Assembly: GCA_002403375.1 (NCBI GenBank)
Contig: DHHQ01000008.1
Location: forward strand, 45,319-89,224
From: Thiobacillus denitrificans
GTDB lineage: Bacteria > Pseudomonadota > Gammaproteobacteria > Burkholderiales > Thiobacillaceae
Direction: 5' to 3'
DNA: 43,906 nt
Made by a program: the position numbers and the translations under genes. The notes below the pieces were generated by a model. The model was not told where the DNA came from, made no database searches, and was given only the letters and a program-made list of their open reading frames with translations. Shown one piece after another: positions 36,776-43,906 of the stretch. The stretch's first letter is position 1; each line of letters begins with the position of its first letter.

Positions 36776-36791
36776 TGTCGACTTTGCTACA
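36776..36791. promoter_or_regulatory. NifA upstream activator site
   Basis: TGT-CGACTTTGCT-ACA matches TGT-N10-ACA exactly. It is about 107 bases upstream of the rnfA -24 box and 44 bases from the nifL -24 box, so a single site could serve both directions. A near match, TGT-N10-ACC, begins in TTTGTGTCGG around 36702. Confidence 0.85.
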
Positions 36792-36819
36792 GAGCGGCGC
36801 GGCGGGGCCTGTCCGCGAC

Positions 36820-36864
36820 AAGGCTTTTTCGCACCGAATTGGTGCCCGCTTGCACCAAAGCCTT
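36820..36864. repeat. Nested dyads between the NifA site and the rnf promoter
   Basis: The outer arms AAGGCTTT (36820-36827) and AAAGCCTT (36857-36864) are perfect. Inside, GCACC-GAATT-GGTGC and TTGGTGC-CCGCTT-GCACCAA share the middle GGTGC and cannot both fold at once. The region is AT-richer than its surroundings and sits where IHF or another bending protein usually binds in NifA-dependent promoters. Confidence 0.55.
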
Positions 36865-36896
36865 TATTTCCGGTGCACCGGCAGTGCGCGTCGGCC

Positions 36897-36911
36897 TGGC
36901 ACGCCGCTTGC
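36897..36911 (+). promoter_or_regulatory. Sigma-54 promoter of the rnf operon
   Basis: TGGCACGCCGCTTGC is a perfect match to TGGCACG-N4-TTGC. The predicted start, near 36923, is just upstream of the rnfA ribosome site CAGGAGAG, giving a leader of about 16 bases. Confidence 0.92.
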
Positions 36912-36938
36912 GAAGTTCAGGGCAGGAGAGCGAAGCAT

Positions 36939-37514
36939 ATGAGCGAATACCTGCTGATGCTGCTGGGCACGGCCCTGGTCAACAACGTGGTGCTGGTGAA
37001 ATTTCTCGGGCTGTGCCCGTTCATGGGCGTGTCGAGGAAGATGGACGGCGCGCTCGGGATGGGCATGGCGACGACCTTCGTGCTGACCCTGGCGACCGCC
37101 GCCACCTGGATGCTCGAGCACTGGCTGCTGGCGCCGCTCGGCATCCGGTACCTGCGCATCCTCGCCTTCATCCTGGTGATCGCGGCGGTGGTGCAGTTCA
37201 CCGAGATGGCGATCCGCAAGACCAGCCCGGCGCTGTACCAGGTGCTCGGCATCTACCTGCCGCTGATCACCACCAACTGCGCCGTGCTCGGCGTCGCGAT
37301 CCTCAACGTGCAGGAACAGCACGCCTTCGTCGAAAGCCTGCTGTACGGCTTCGGCTCCGCGCTCGGCTTCACCCTGGTGCTGCTGCTGTTCACCGGCCTG
37401 CGCGAGCGGCTGGCACTGGCGCAGCTGTCGGAGGCGATGGCCGGCGCGCCGATCGGCTTCGTCACCGCCGGCCTGCTGGCGCTGGCCTTCATGGGCTTCG
37501 CCGGACTGGCGTAG
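36939..37514 (+). CDS. rnfA: Rnf electron transport complex subunit A
   Basis: 191 residues, six membrane helices. The RnfA/NqrE family pattern is clear (LLGTALVNNVVLVKFLGLCPF, TNCAVLGVAILN). The two half-channel cysteines (GLCPF, TNCAV) are those that bind the intramembrane iron-sulfur cluster shared with RnfE. The start at 36939 has CAGGAGAG upstream. It is the first gene of rnfABCDGEH, under the sigma-54 promoter at 36897-36911, so expression should follow NifA. The complex drives electrons from NADH toward ferredoxin or flavodoxin for nitrogenase, using ion motive force. Confidence 0.96.
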   Translation: MSEYLLMLLGTALVNNVVLVKFLGLCPFMGVSRKMDGALGMGMATTFVLTLATAATWMLEHWLLAPLGIRYLRILAFILVIAAVVQFTEMAIRKTSPALYQVLGIYLPLITTNCAVLGVAILNVQEQHAFVESLLYGFGSALGFTLVLLLFTGLRERLALAQLSEAMAGAPIGFVTAGLLALAFMGFAGLA

Positions 37515-37524
37515 GGAGAACAGC

Positions 37525-38085
37525 ATGATCGCCGCCATTCTCAGTCTCACCGTCATCGGCACCTCGCTCGGCCTCGTCCTCGGCCTCGCCGCGCGCTTCT
37601 TCAGGGTCGAAGGCAATCCGCTGGTCGAGGAACTCGAGGCCCTGCTGCCCGGCTCGCAATGCGGCCAGTGCGGCTATCCCGGCTGCACCGGCGCGGCACA
37701 GGCGCTGGCCGACGGCAGCGCGCCGCTGACGCTGTGCCCGCCGGGCGGGCGCGCCCTGGTGGCGGCGCTGGCGGCGCGGCTGGGGGTCGAGGCCGACCTG
37801 TCCGGCGTCAAGGACGCGGTGCCGAGCATCGCCGAGGTGCGCGAGGAGCTGTGCATCGGCTGCACCCGCTGCTACAAGGTCTGCCCGACCGACGCCGTGC
37901 TCGGCGCGGCCAAGCACCTCCACGCGGTGTTCAGGGAAGCCTGCACCGCCTGCGGCAGCTGCGTCGACGTCTGCCCGACCGAGGCCATCCTGCTGCGTCC
38001 GCTTGCGCCCTCCCTGCAGTCGTGGGGCTGGGGCCGGCCGGGGCAGCCGTCGCTGGCGGACAACGAGGGGAGGCTGGCGGCATGA
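37525..38085 (+). CDS. rnfB: Rnf electron transport complex subunit B (multi-cluster ferredoxin)
   Basis: 186 residues. An N-terminal membrane anchor (~1-25), then a 4Fe-4S domain (PGSQCGQCGYPGCTG with a later CPPGG cysteine), then two ferredoxin clusters CIGCTRCYKVCP and CTACGSCVDVCP. It passes electrons between the membrane part and soluble ferredoxin. It starts 10 bases after rnfA; its stop overlaps the rnfC start as ATGA. Length is typical for proteobacterial RnfB. Confidence 0.96.
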   Translation: MIAAILSLTVIGTSLGLVLGLAARFFRVEGNPLVEELEALLPGSQCGQCGYPGCTGAAQALADGSAPLTLCPPGGRALVAALAARLGVEADLSGVKDAVPSIAEVREELCIGCTRCYKVCPTDAVLGAAKHLHAVFREACTACGSCVDVCPTEAILLRPLAPSLQSWGWGRPGQPSLADNEGRLAA

Positions 38086-39560
38086 GACTGTTCAAGCTCC
38101 GCGGCGGCGTGCATCCCGAGGCGCGCAAGGCCGACTCGTCGGAACGCCCGATCCGCCCGCTGCCGCTGCCGCAGCGTCTGTTCGTGCCGCTGCAGCAGCA
38201 CATCGGCGCGCCCGCCCGGCCGGCGGTGCGGGTGGGGGAGACGGTGCGCGCCGGCCAGCTCGTCGGTGCCGGGCAGGGCAGCGTCACGGCGCCGGTGCAC
38301 GCGCCGGCCTCGGGCATCGTGGTGGCGATCGGCGACCACCCGGCGCCGCACCCCTCGGGCCTGCCGGTCGCAACGGTGACGATCGAGCCCGACGGCGACG
38401 ACCGCTGGTTCGAATACGAGGTGGCCGCCGATCCGTTCGCGCTGGCGCCGGAAGACATCGCCGCGCGCGCCGGCGCCGCAGGCATCGTGGGGCTGGGCGG
38501 CGCGGCCTTCCCGTCGGCGGTCAAGCTCGACGCCTCGCGCCGAAGCGGGGTCGACACCCTGATCATCAACGGCGGCGAGTGCGAACCCTACCTCACCTGC
38601 GACGACCGCATCATGCGCGAGCGCGCAGCCGAGATCGTCACCGGCATCCGCCTGATCCAGCGCGCCGTCGGCGCGCGGCACGCGATCGTCGGCATCGAGG
38701 ACAACAAGCCCGAGGCGCTGGCCGCGATGCGCGCGGCCGCCGCTGCGACCGAGGTGCGGATCCGCGCGGTGCCGGCGATGTACCCGATGGGCTGGGAGAA
38801 GCAGATGATCCAGGCGCTGCTCGGCCGCGAGGTGCCGGCGGAGGGGCGCAGCGCCGACATCGGCGTGCTGGTGCACAACGTCGCCACCGCGTGGGCGGTG
38901 CAGCAGGCGCTCTGCCGCGGCCGTCCGCTGGTGTCGCGCATCGTCACGGTGAGCGGCGGCGCGGTCGCGCAACCGTGCAACCTCGAGGTGCCGATCGGCA
39001 CCCCGGTGCAGGCGCTGTTCGACGCCTGCGGCGGTTTCCTTTCGACGCCCGCGCGCCTGGTGCTGGGCGGCCCGATGATGGGCCACCAGCTCGCCCACAC
39101 CGGCGTGCCGGTGGTGAAGGGCACCAGCGGCGTGCTCGCGCTCACGCAGGCGGAGATCGGGCGCGCCGCGCCCGCACCGTGCATCCGCTGTTCCAGCTGC
39201 GTGCGCGCCTGCCCGGTGGGGCTGCTGCCGCTGGAGATGGCCGCGCGCGTGCGCGCCGACGACCTGGCCGGCGCAGTGGCGCTGGGCCTCAAGGACTGCA
39301 TCGGCTGCGGCTCGTGCTCCTACGTGTGCCCGTCCGGCATCCCGCTGGTGCATTTCTTCAGCTACGCCAAGGGCGAGCTCGCGGCGCAGGCGCGCAGCAA
39401 GGCGAAGCAGGAGGCGACCCGGAAGCTCGCCGCGGAACGCAGCGCCCGCATGGAGCGGATCGCCCGCGAGCGCGAGGAGGCTGCCGCGGCGCGCAAGGCG
39501 GCCAAGGCGGCGAAGGAGGCCGCCGCCCGCGCCGCCGAACAGGCGGAGGCCACCGCATGA
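38082..39560 (+). CDS. rnfC: Rnf electron transport complex subunit C (NADH-binding)
   Basis: 492 residues. An N-terminal RnfC barrel-sandwich region, then a Rossmann-like NADH/FMN domain (IVGLGGAAFPSAVKL, LIINGGECEPYLTCDD), an SLBB-like segment, and two 4Fe-4S motifs CIRCSSCVRACPVGL and CIGCGSCSYVCPSG. The C-terminal ~60 residues are an Ala/Lys/Glu-rich helix (KAAKAAKEAAARAAEQAEA), shorter than the long repeat tails of enteric RnfC. The frame is open far upstream, but the ATG at 38082, overlapping the rnfB stop, is the start. Confidence 0.96.
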   Translation: MRLFKLRGGVHPEARKADSSERPIRPLPLPQRLFVPLQQHIGAPARPAVRVGETVRAGQLVGAGQGSVTAPVHAPASGIVVAIGDHPAPHPSGLPVATVTIEPDGDDRWFEYEVAADPFALAPEDIAARAGAAGIVGLGGAAFPSAVKLDASRRSGVDTLIINGGECEPYLTCDDRIMRERAAEIVTGIRLIQRAVGARHAIVGIEDNKPEALAAMRAAAAATEVRIRAVPAMYPMGWEKQMIQALLGREVPAEGRSADIGVLVHNVATAWAVQQALCRGRPLVSRIVTVSGGAVAQPCNLEVPIGTPVQALFDACGGFLSTPARLVLGGPMMGHQLAHTGVPVVKGTSGVLALTQAEIGRAAPAPCIRCSSCVRACPVGLLPLEMAARVRADDLAGAVALGLKDCIGCGSCSYVCPSGIPLVHFFSYAKGELAAQARSKAKQEATRKLAAERSARMERIAREREEAAAARKAAKAAKEAAARAAEQAEATA

Positions 39561-40618
39561 CGCCGATCATCGCCCATTCGCCGCATGCCCACGCCGGCAA
39601 CAGCGTGGCGCGCATCATGGCGACGGTGATGCTGGCGCTCGTGCCGGCCACCCTGTTCGGCTTCTGGCTGTATGGCTGGCCGGCGGTGTATCTGTGGGCG
39701 GTCGCCATCGTCGCCGCGCTGGCGGGCGAAGCGGCCGCGCTCAAGCTGCAGCGGCGTGCGGTGAAGCCGGCGATCCTCGACGGCTCCGGCGTCTTGACCG
39801 CGTGGCTGCTGGCGCTGTCGCTGCCGCCGTGGGCGCCGTGGTGGATCGCGGTGGTGGGTTCGCTGTTCGCGGTGGTGATCGCCAAGCAGGCGTTCGGCGG
39901 CCTCGGGCAGAACGTGTTCAACCCGGCGATGGCGGCGCGGGTGATGCTGCTGATCTCCTTCCCGCTCGAAATGACGGCCTGGATCCCGCCGATGAGCCAG
40001 CCGGGCCTGCTCGACAGCCTCGCCGTCACCTTCGGCGGCATGCCGGTCGACGCGGTGACGAGCGCTTCGCTGCTGGGCCACGTCAAGACCGAATTCAGCC
40101 GCGGCCTCGACCTGCAGCAGGCGCTGGCGGGGCACTACGCGCCGCTCGAGGCGGCGTGGGGGCGGCGCAGCGGCAGCCTGGGCGAGACCTCGGCGCTCTT
40201 GATCCTCGCCGGCGGCGTGTTCCTGATCGCGCGCCGCATCATCGGCTGGCACGCGCCGGTCGCGATGCTTGCCGGGGTGGCGCTGCCCGCGCTGCTGATG
40301 AACCTGATCGCGCCGGCGCACTACGCCGGGCCGCTGGTCCACCTGCTGTCCGGCGGGGTGGTGCTGGCCGCGTTCTTCATCGTCACCGACCCGGTCACCT
40401 CGCCCAACACCGCCGCCGGCCAGCTGCTGTTCGGCCTCGGCTGCGGCCTGCTGACCTACGTGATCCGCACCTGGGGCGCGTATCCGGAAGGCGTCGCCTT
40501 CGCGGTGATGCTGATGAACGCCGCCACGCCGCTGATCGACCGCTACGTCAGGCCGCGCATCTACGGCCGCACGCGCCAGGGCGAGCCGCTGGCCGCCACG
40601 AAGAAGGACGCCGCATGA
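39557..40618 (+). CDS. rnfD: Rnf electron transport complex subunit D
   Basis: 353 residues with about nine membrane helices; RnfD/NqrB family (GLGQNVFNPAMAARVMLLISF, FFIVTDPVTSPNTAAGQ). At the place where the family carries a covalent FMN on threonine in a (S/T)-x-A-T motif, this protein has V167-T-S-A-S171, with serine where the flavin-bearing threonine is expected (judged from the remembered family motif). Linked to rnfC and rnfG by ATGA overlaps. Confidence 0.95.
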   Translation: MTPIIAHSPHAHAGNSVARIMATVMLALVPATLFGFWLYGWPAVYLWAVAIVAALAGEAAALKLQRRAVKPAILDGSGVLTAWLLALSLPPWAPWWIAVVGSLFAVVIAKQAFGGLGQNVFNPAMAARVMLLISFPLEMTAWIPPMSQPGLLDSLAVTFGGMPVDAVTSASLLGHVKTEFSRGLDLQQALAGHYAPLEAAWGRRSGSLGETSALLILAGGVFLIARRIIGWHAPVAMLAGVALPALLMNLIAPAHYAGPLVHLLSGGVVLAAFFIVTDPVTSPNTAAGQLLFGLGCGLLTYVIRTWGAYPEGVAFAVMLMNAATPLIDRYVRPRIYGRTRQGEPLAATKKDAA

Positions 40619-41238
40619 AGCTCGACGCACTGCGGTCGAAACTCGGTTATCAGACCGTGCTGCTCGGCAGCGTGGTGCTCCTGACCAGCGCCGCGCTGGC
40701 GCTGGCCTCGCGCGCCACCGATCCCGACATCCGCGCCGCGGCCCTGCGCGATCTCCGGGCTTCGCTGGCGCAGGTGCTGCCGGCCCGATACGACAACGAC
40801 CTGCTGCAGGACACGGTCGTGCTCGCCGCGGCCGGCGGCGAGCTGACCGTCCATCGCGCGCGCCGCGCCGGCCGGGTCGAGGCGGTGGTGTTCCAGACCG
40901 TGGCGCAGGGCTACGCCGGCCCCATCGTCTGCATCATGGGGGTGTCGCGCGACGGCCAGTTGCTCGGCGTGCGCGTGCTCGAGCACAAGGAAACCCCGGG
41001 GCTGGGCGACCGGATCGAACCGGCCAAGGACGACTGGATCCACGCATTCGCGGGCAAGTCGCTGGGCGCGCCGGCGCCGGACAAGTGGGCGGTGAAGAAG
41101 GACGGCGGCGCCTTCGACCAGTTCGCCGGCGCCACCATCACCCCGCGCGCCGTGGTGCGCGCGGTCAGGGGCGGGCTGGAACTGTTCGCCCGGGAAAAGC
41201 CGCGCATGCTCGGCGAGATGGAGGAGGGCAGGACATGA
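40615..41238 (+). CDS. rnfG: Rnf electron transport complex subunit G (covalent FMN)
   Basis: 207 residues. One N-terminal membrane helix (~12-33), then a periplasmic FMN-binding domain with ETPGLGDRI and the attachment motif FAGATITPRAVV, whose threonine carries FMN. It receives electrons within the complex on the outer face of the membrane. Coupled by ATGA overlaps to rnfD and rnfE. Confidence 0.95.
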   Translation: MKLDALRSKLGYQTVLLGSVVLLTSAALALASRATDPDIRAAALRDLRASLAQVLPARYDNDLLQDTVVLAAAGGELTVHRARRAGRVEAVVFQTVAQGYAGPIVCIMGVSRDGQLLGVRVLEHKETPGLGDRIEPAKDDWIHAFAGKSLGAPAPDKWAVKKDGGAFDQFAGATITPRAVVRAVRGGLELFAREKPRMLGEMEEGRT

Positions 41239-41912
41239 GTTACGCACGCATCGCCAGGGACGGCATCTGGGACAACAACGTGGTGTTCGCGCAGATGCTG
41301 GCGCTGTGCCCCTTGCTGGCGGTGACCGGCAGCGCCACCAACGGGCTCGGCATGGGGCTCGCCACCACCGCGGTGCTGCTCGCCTCCAACACGCTGATCT
41401 CGGCGGTGCGCCACCTGGTCAGTGCCGAGGTGCGCATCCCGGTCTACATCGTGCTCATCGCCACCCTGGTGACCCTGGTCGACATGGGGCTGAACGCCTG
41501 GGCGCACGAGCTGTACAAGGTGCTCGGCCTGTTCATCGCGCTGATCGTGGTGAACTGCGCGATCCTCGGGCGCGCCGAGTCGTTCGCCTCCAAGTCGCCG
41601 GTGCTGCATGCGGCGGCGGACGGCCTGATGATGGGGCTGGGCTTCACGTTCGCGCTGGTCGTCATCGGCGGGGTGCGCGAGATCCTCGGCGCCGGCACGC
41701 TGTTCGCCAACGCGCACCTGCTGCTGGGCCAGGGCTTCGCCTTCCTCGAGCTGACCGTGATCCCCGAATACCGCGGCTATTTGCTGATGATCCTGCCGCC
41801 GGGCGGCTTCCTCGCGGTGGGCTTTTTGCTCGCCGGCAAGCGCATGCTCGACCGCCGCCTCGCCGCGCGCGCGGTCGAGGAGACCGCCGTTCCCGAAGCG
41901 GCAGCCAGCTGA
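41235..41912 (+). CDS. rnfE: Rnf electron transport complex subunit E
   Basis: 225 residues, six membrane helices, homologous to RnfA with inverted topology. WDNNVVFAQMLALCPLLAVTG and LIVVNCAILGRAESFA carry the two half-channel cysteines. The final 20 residues are hydrophilic. The start overlaps the rnfG stop; rnfH follows after 13 bases. Confidence 0.95.
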   Translation: MSYARIARDGIWDNNVVFAQMLALCPLLAVTGSATNGLGMGLATTAVLLASNTLISAVRHLVSAEVRIPVYIVLIATLVTLVDMGLNAWAHELYKVLGLFIALIVVNCAILGRAESFASKSPVLHAAADGLMMGLGFTFALVVIGGVREILGAGTLFANAHLLLGQGFAFLELTVIPEYRGYLLMILPPGGFLAVGFLLAGKRMLDRRLAARAVEETAVPEAAAS

Positions 41913-41925
41913 GGAGCGCACCATC

Positions 41926-42207
41926 ATGCAGATCGCCGTCGCCTATTCCGAACCCGCCCAGCAGGTGTGGCTGCGCATCGACGTGCCGGAGGACTGCACG
42001 GTGCAGGACGCCATCGAGCGCTCGGGCATCCTGCGCCAGTTTCCCGAGATCGATCTGGCGACCAACAAGGTGGGGGTGTTCGGCAAGCTCGCCAGGCTCG
42101 ACGCCGGACTCAAGCCCGGCGACCGCGTCGAGATCTACCGCGCCATCATCGCCGACCCCGCCACCGTGCCGCGTCGCCGGATCGGCGACGACGACGAGGA
42201 CGACTAG
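41926..42207 (+). CDS. rnfH: RnfH / RatB-like small protein
   Basis: 93 residues, ubiquitin-like fold of the RnfH family (IAVAYSEPAQQVWLRIDVPE, KVGVFGKLARLDAGLKPGD, RVEIYRAIIADP), ending in an acidic tail. It accompanies rnf operons in diazotrophs; its exact job is unknown. Its TAG stop shares the sequence CTAG with the TAG stop of the convergent Rrf2 gene, so the two genes overlap tail to tail by 4 bases. Confidence 0.93.
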   Translation: MQIAVAYSEPAQQVWLRIDVPEDCTVQDAIERSGILRQFPEIDLATNKVGVFGKLARLDAGLKPGDRVEIYRAIIADPATVPRRRIGDDDEDD

Positions 42208-42668
42208 GAAGCGGCCCGGCGAGCACGTCTTGTGCGCGGCGGCTGGGTCAGCCAGCCGGGAAGCTCGGGGTGTGCGGCCAGTTCGGCCAGCGTGCAGTGG
42301 CCGAAGTGCCCGAGGATTTCCTGCTTGATCGGCTTCCACTGGCAGTGCAGCACGCAGGCCGTCGCGTCGTCGCATTCCTTGAATCCCAGCAGGCATTCGC
42401 GGCTGCCGGGTTCGCCGTTGATGAGCATGAGGACTTCCAGCAGGGTGCGCTGCTCGGCGCCGGGGTTGAGGCTGAATCCGCCGCCGCGCCCGCGCGCCGA
42501 CGACATCCAGCCGGCGCGGCAGGGCGCCTGCAGCAGCTTCGCCAGGTAGGGCAGGGGGAGGCTCAACTTTTCCGCGAGTTCGCGCGCCAGCACCGGGCTG
42601 GCGGACGGGTGGGCGACCAGATGCATCATCGCCTGCAGGATGTACTGGGTGCTGCGGTTGATGATCAT
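42204..42668 (-). CDS. Rrf2-family transcriptional regulator with cysteine cluster
   Basis: 154 residues. An N-terminal winged helix (STQYILQAMMHLVAHPSASP, LARELAEKLSLPLPYLAKLL) with the RGRGGGFSL wing, then a cysteine region RECLLGFKECDDATACVLHC, where three or four cysteines could hold an iron-sulfur cluster as in NsrR or IscR. It would sense oxygen, nitric oxide or iron-sulfur status. The ATG at 42668 overlaps the nifM stop (ATGA), so it is made with nifZ and nifM. Its target is unknown; the rnf or nif genes are candidates by position. Confidence 0.92.
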   Translation of the reverse strand: MIINRSTQYILQAMMHLVAHPSASPVLARELAEKLSLPLPYLAKLLQAPCRAGWMSSARGRGGGFSLNPGAEQRTLLEVLMLINGEPGSRECLLGFKECDDATACVLHCQWKPIKQEILGHFGHCTLAELAAHPELPGWLTQPPRTRRARRAAS

Positions 42669-43528
42669 GCGCGGCTGTCCCGGGCGCTGCCCGACAGCTG
42701 CTTGACCCAGGCCTGCTGGCACACGCGCTTGCGGCGCTGCTCGAGCAGGGCGCGGATCGGGCCGCGCGCGTCCTTCAGCGCCAGCACCGCGGCCGGCGTG
42801 ACCGCGTCGCAGCGCAGCAGGTGCAGGCCCATCGGCGACTCGAGGATGGTGCTGACCTCGCCTGCCTGCATCGCGAAAAGCGCGGCGTCGAGTTCGGGAT
42901 AGAGCTGGCCGCGCGGCACCTCGCCGAGCAGACCGCCCTGCAGCGCGGTGGGACACTCCGAGTGCTTCATCGCCTGCTCCTCGAAGCGCTGCGGGTCGCG
43001 TGCCACCCGCGCGGCGATGGCCTCGATCCGGCTTCGTGCGGCCATGCGGGTGTTGTCCGGCAGGTCGTCGTTGACGGTGACCAGGATGTGGCGCGCGCGA
43101 CGGGTCTCGGGGCGCCTGAACTGGTCGGGGTGGTACTGGTAGTAGAGCTCGACGTCGATGTCGGACACCCGCGCGGCGCGCGTGCCGACCTTCTCGAGGA
43201 CGGCCTCGACCCTCAGCTCGCGTTCGAGCGCGTCCATGAAGCCGGCCTCGTCGAGCCCGTTGTGCAGCAGGTCGGCGTGGAAGTCGGCTTCGTCGGCGTA
43301 GCGCTTGCGGATTTCATCCATCGCCGCCGCCAGGCTGGCCGGCGGCACCGTGGCGTCGCGCGCTTCCGGCGCCGCCAGCACCCGGGCTTCCAGGCCGTAC
43401 TGGCTGGCTGCGACGCGCTGCACGCGCGCGCGTTCGTCGGCCTGCAGCGCGGCGGGCGGCTTGCCGAACAGGTTCTGCGCGGCCTTCAGCTCGAGATACG
43501 CCACCCCGGCGCGGGTCGGCTCAGGCAT
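42665..43528 (-). CDS. nifM: NifM, parvulin-type peptidyl-prolyl isomerase for nitrogenase Fe protein
   Basis: 287 residues. A NifM N-terminal helical domain (~1-130) with a conserved-looking LELKAAQNLFGKPP start, then a rotamase domain (~140-255): RRARHILVTVNDD, CPTALQGGLLGEVPRGQLYPELDAALFAMQAGEVS and SPMGLHLLRCD. NifM is needed for active NifH in Azotobacter and Klebsiella. The start overlaps the end of nifZ by 8 bases. Length and domain order match the family. Confidence 0.93.
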   Translation of the reverse strand: MPEPTRAGVAYLELKAAQNLFGKPPAALQADERARVQRVAASQYGLEARVLAAPEARDATVPPASLAAAMDEIRKRYADEADFHADLLHNGLDEAGFMDALERELRVEAVLEKVGTRAARVSDIDVELYYQYHPDQFRRPETRRARHILVTVNDDLPDNTRMAARSRIEAIAARVARDPQRFEEQAMKHSECPTALQGGLLGEVPRGQLYPELDAALFAMQAGEVSTILESPMGLHLLRCDAVTPAAVLALKDARGPIRALLEQRRKRVCQQAWVKQLSGSARDSRA

Positions 43529-43906
43529 CGGCTTCCCCTTGGGCGGGCATGGCGGCTTGGCACACGGCAGGCGACTCGAGGATGGTCTCGGGCACCTGCA
43601 GGGTATGGCCCGGAAAGCGCACGTGGTACTGCACGCCGTCGGCCAGGTCGCGCAGCACCTTGAGCACCTCGCCCTCGGTCCCGGCGGCGGCGCGCACCTC
43701 GCCGTTCACCGCCAGGCTGATTCGGGTCACCACCTTCTCGCGCGTCTCGAAGCGGCTCTCGACCCAGGTCTCGTCGGCCGGCTGCAGTTCCTCCTCGCGG
43801 CAGCCGACGACGCGGCCATGGTCGAGGAAGTTCACGGTGTAGATCACCTGGTCCTGCAGGAAGGTGCCGACGTTCATCACGTAGCCCACGCTGCCGCGGC
43901 GGATCA
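43521..43906 (-). CDS. nifZ: NifZ, partial (N-terminus beyond window)
   Basis: About 128 codons visible, open at the right edge. The NifZ domain signature IRRGSVGYVMNVGTFLQDQ is followed by NFLDHGRVVGCREEEL. The C-terminal half (VTRISLAVNGEVRAAAGTEG, VQYHVRFPGHTLQVPE) extends beyond the NifZ domain and resembles the same fold repeated or an added beta domain. NifZ helps mature the P-cluster of the MoFe protein. It reads into nifM by an 8-base overlap. Confidence 0.93.
   Translation of the reverse strand, partial: IRRGSVGYVMNVGTFLQDQVIYTVNFLDHGRVVGCREEELQPADETWVESRFETREKVVTRISLAVNGEVRAAAGTEGEVLKVLRDLADGVQYHVRFPGHTLQVPETILESPAVCQAAMPAQGEADA

Overview
The window is about 44 kb of GC-rich DNA whose gene content points to a nitrogen-fixing betaproteobacterium of the Rhodocyclales type (Azoarcus/Thauera/Aromatoleum relatives). 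The evidence is nifL-nifA divergent from rnfABCDGEH, nifM and nifZ, the succinylase lysine branch (dapC, dapD), smc next to serS, and very strong GC bias at third codon positions. The genus is inferred from gene order, not from a database search.

Layout. 1-998 is the N-terminal part of an FtsH-family protease, leaving the window on the left. 1156-3322 holds a small membrane protein and a one-chain transketolase. 3353-6931 is a minus-strand metal cluster ending in a CopA-type ATPase, with a SHOCT protein, a membrane protein with a Cys-Cys pair and an exported protein upstream. 7067-9051 has a phosphodiesterase, diacylglycerol kinase and a DUF2934 protein. 9198-14153 is a minus-strand run: dapC, dapD, an M48 lipoprotein protease, a small membrane protein, a LysM L,D-transpeptidase and a Tat-exported M15-like peptidase. 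14195-17919 has an EamA transporter, a VOC protein, a lipoprotein, an FGGY kinase and queF. 18024-24484 has smc (TTG start), serS and mltF.

Genomic island. tRNA-Ser(CGA) at 24564-24653 is the insertion site of an 8.6 kb island ending at 33255, bounded by an exact 22-bp repeat of the tRNA 3' end. It has lower GC than its surroundings. It encodes a tyrosine integrase, a membrane zinc-ribbon protein, a serine recombinase, two small excisionase/HTH-like proteins, an MmeI-like single-chain restriction-modification enzyme and a three-helix membrane protein. Between the HTH-like genes and the restriction gene lie about 830 bp without a credible gene. This stretch holds a candidate structured RNA with large hairpins, a CCCCAGA heptamer array, and five palindromic iterons spaced 31-33 bp apart. 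It is the least explained part of the window.

Nitrogen fixation region, 33354-43906. nifL, nifA and a small Cys-rich gene are joined by 4-bp overlaps on the minus strand. rnfABCDGEH runs on the plus strand. The 257-bp spacer has a -24/-12 sigma-54 promoter facing each way and one perfect NifA upstream site. rnf meets, tail to tail, a minus-strand operon of nifZ (cut by the window end), nifM and an Rrf2-type Fe-S regulator. Together these genes would control nitrogenase expression (NifL/NifA), supply low-potential electrons to it (Rnf) and help it mature (NifM, NifZ).

Two housekeeping genes, dapD and serS, are each followed by a second, divergent copy of their own 3' end, a pattern suggesting old recombination or insertion at gene ends.
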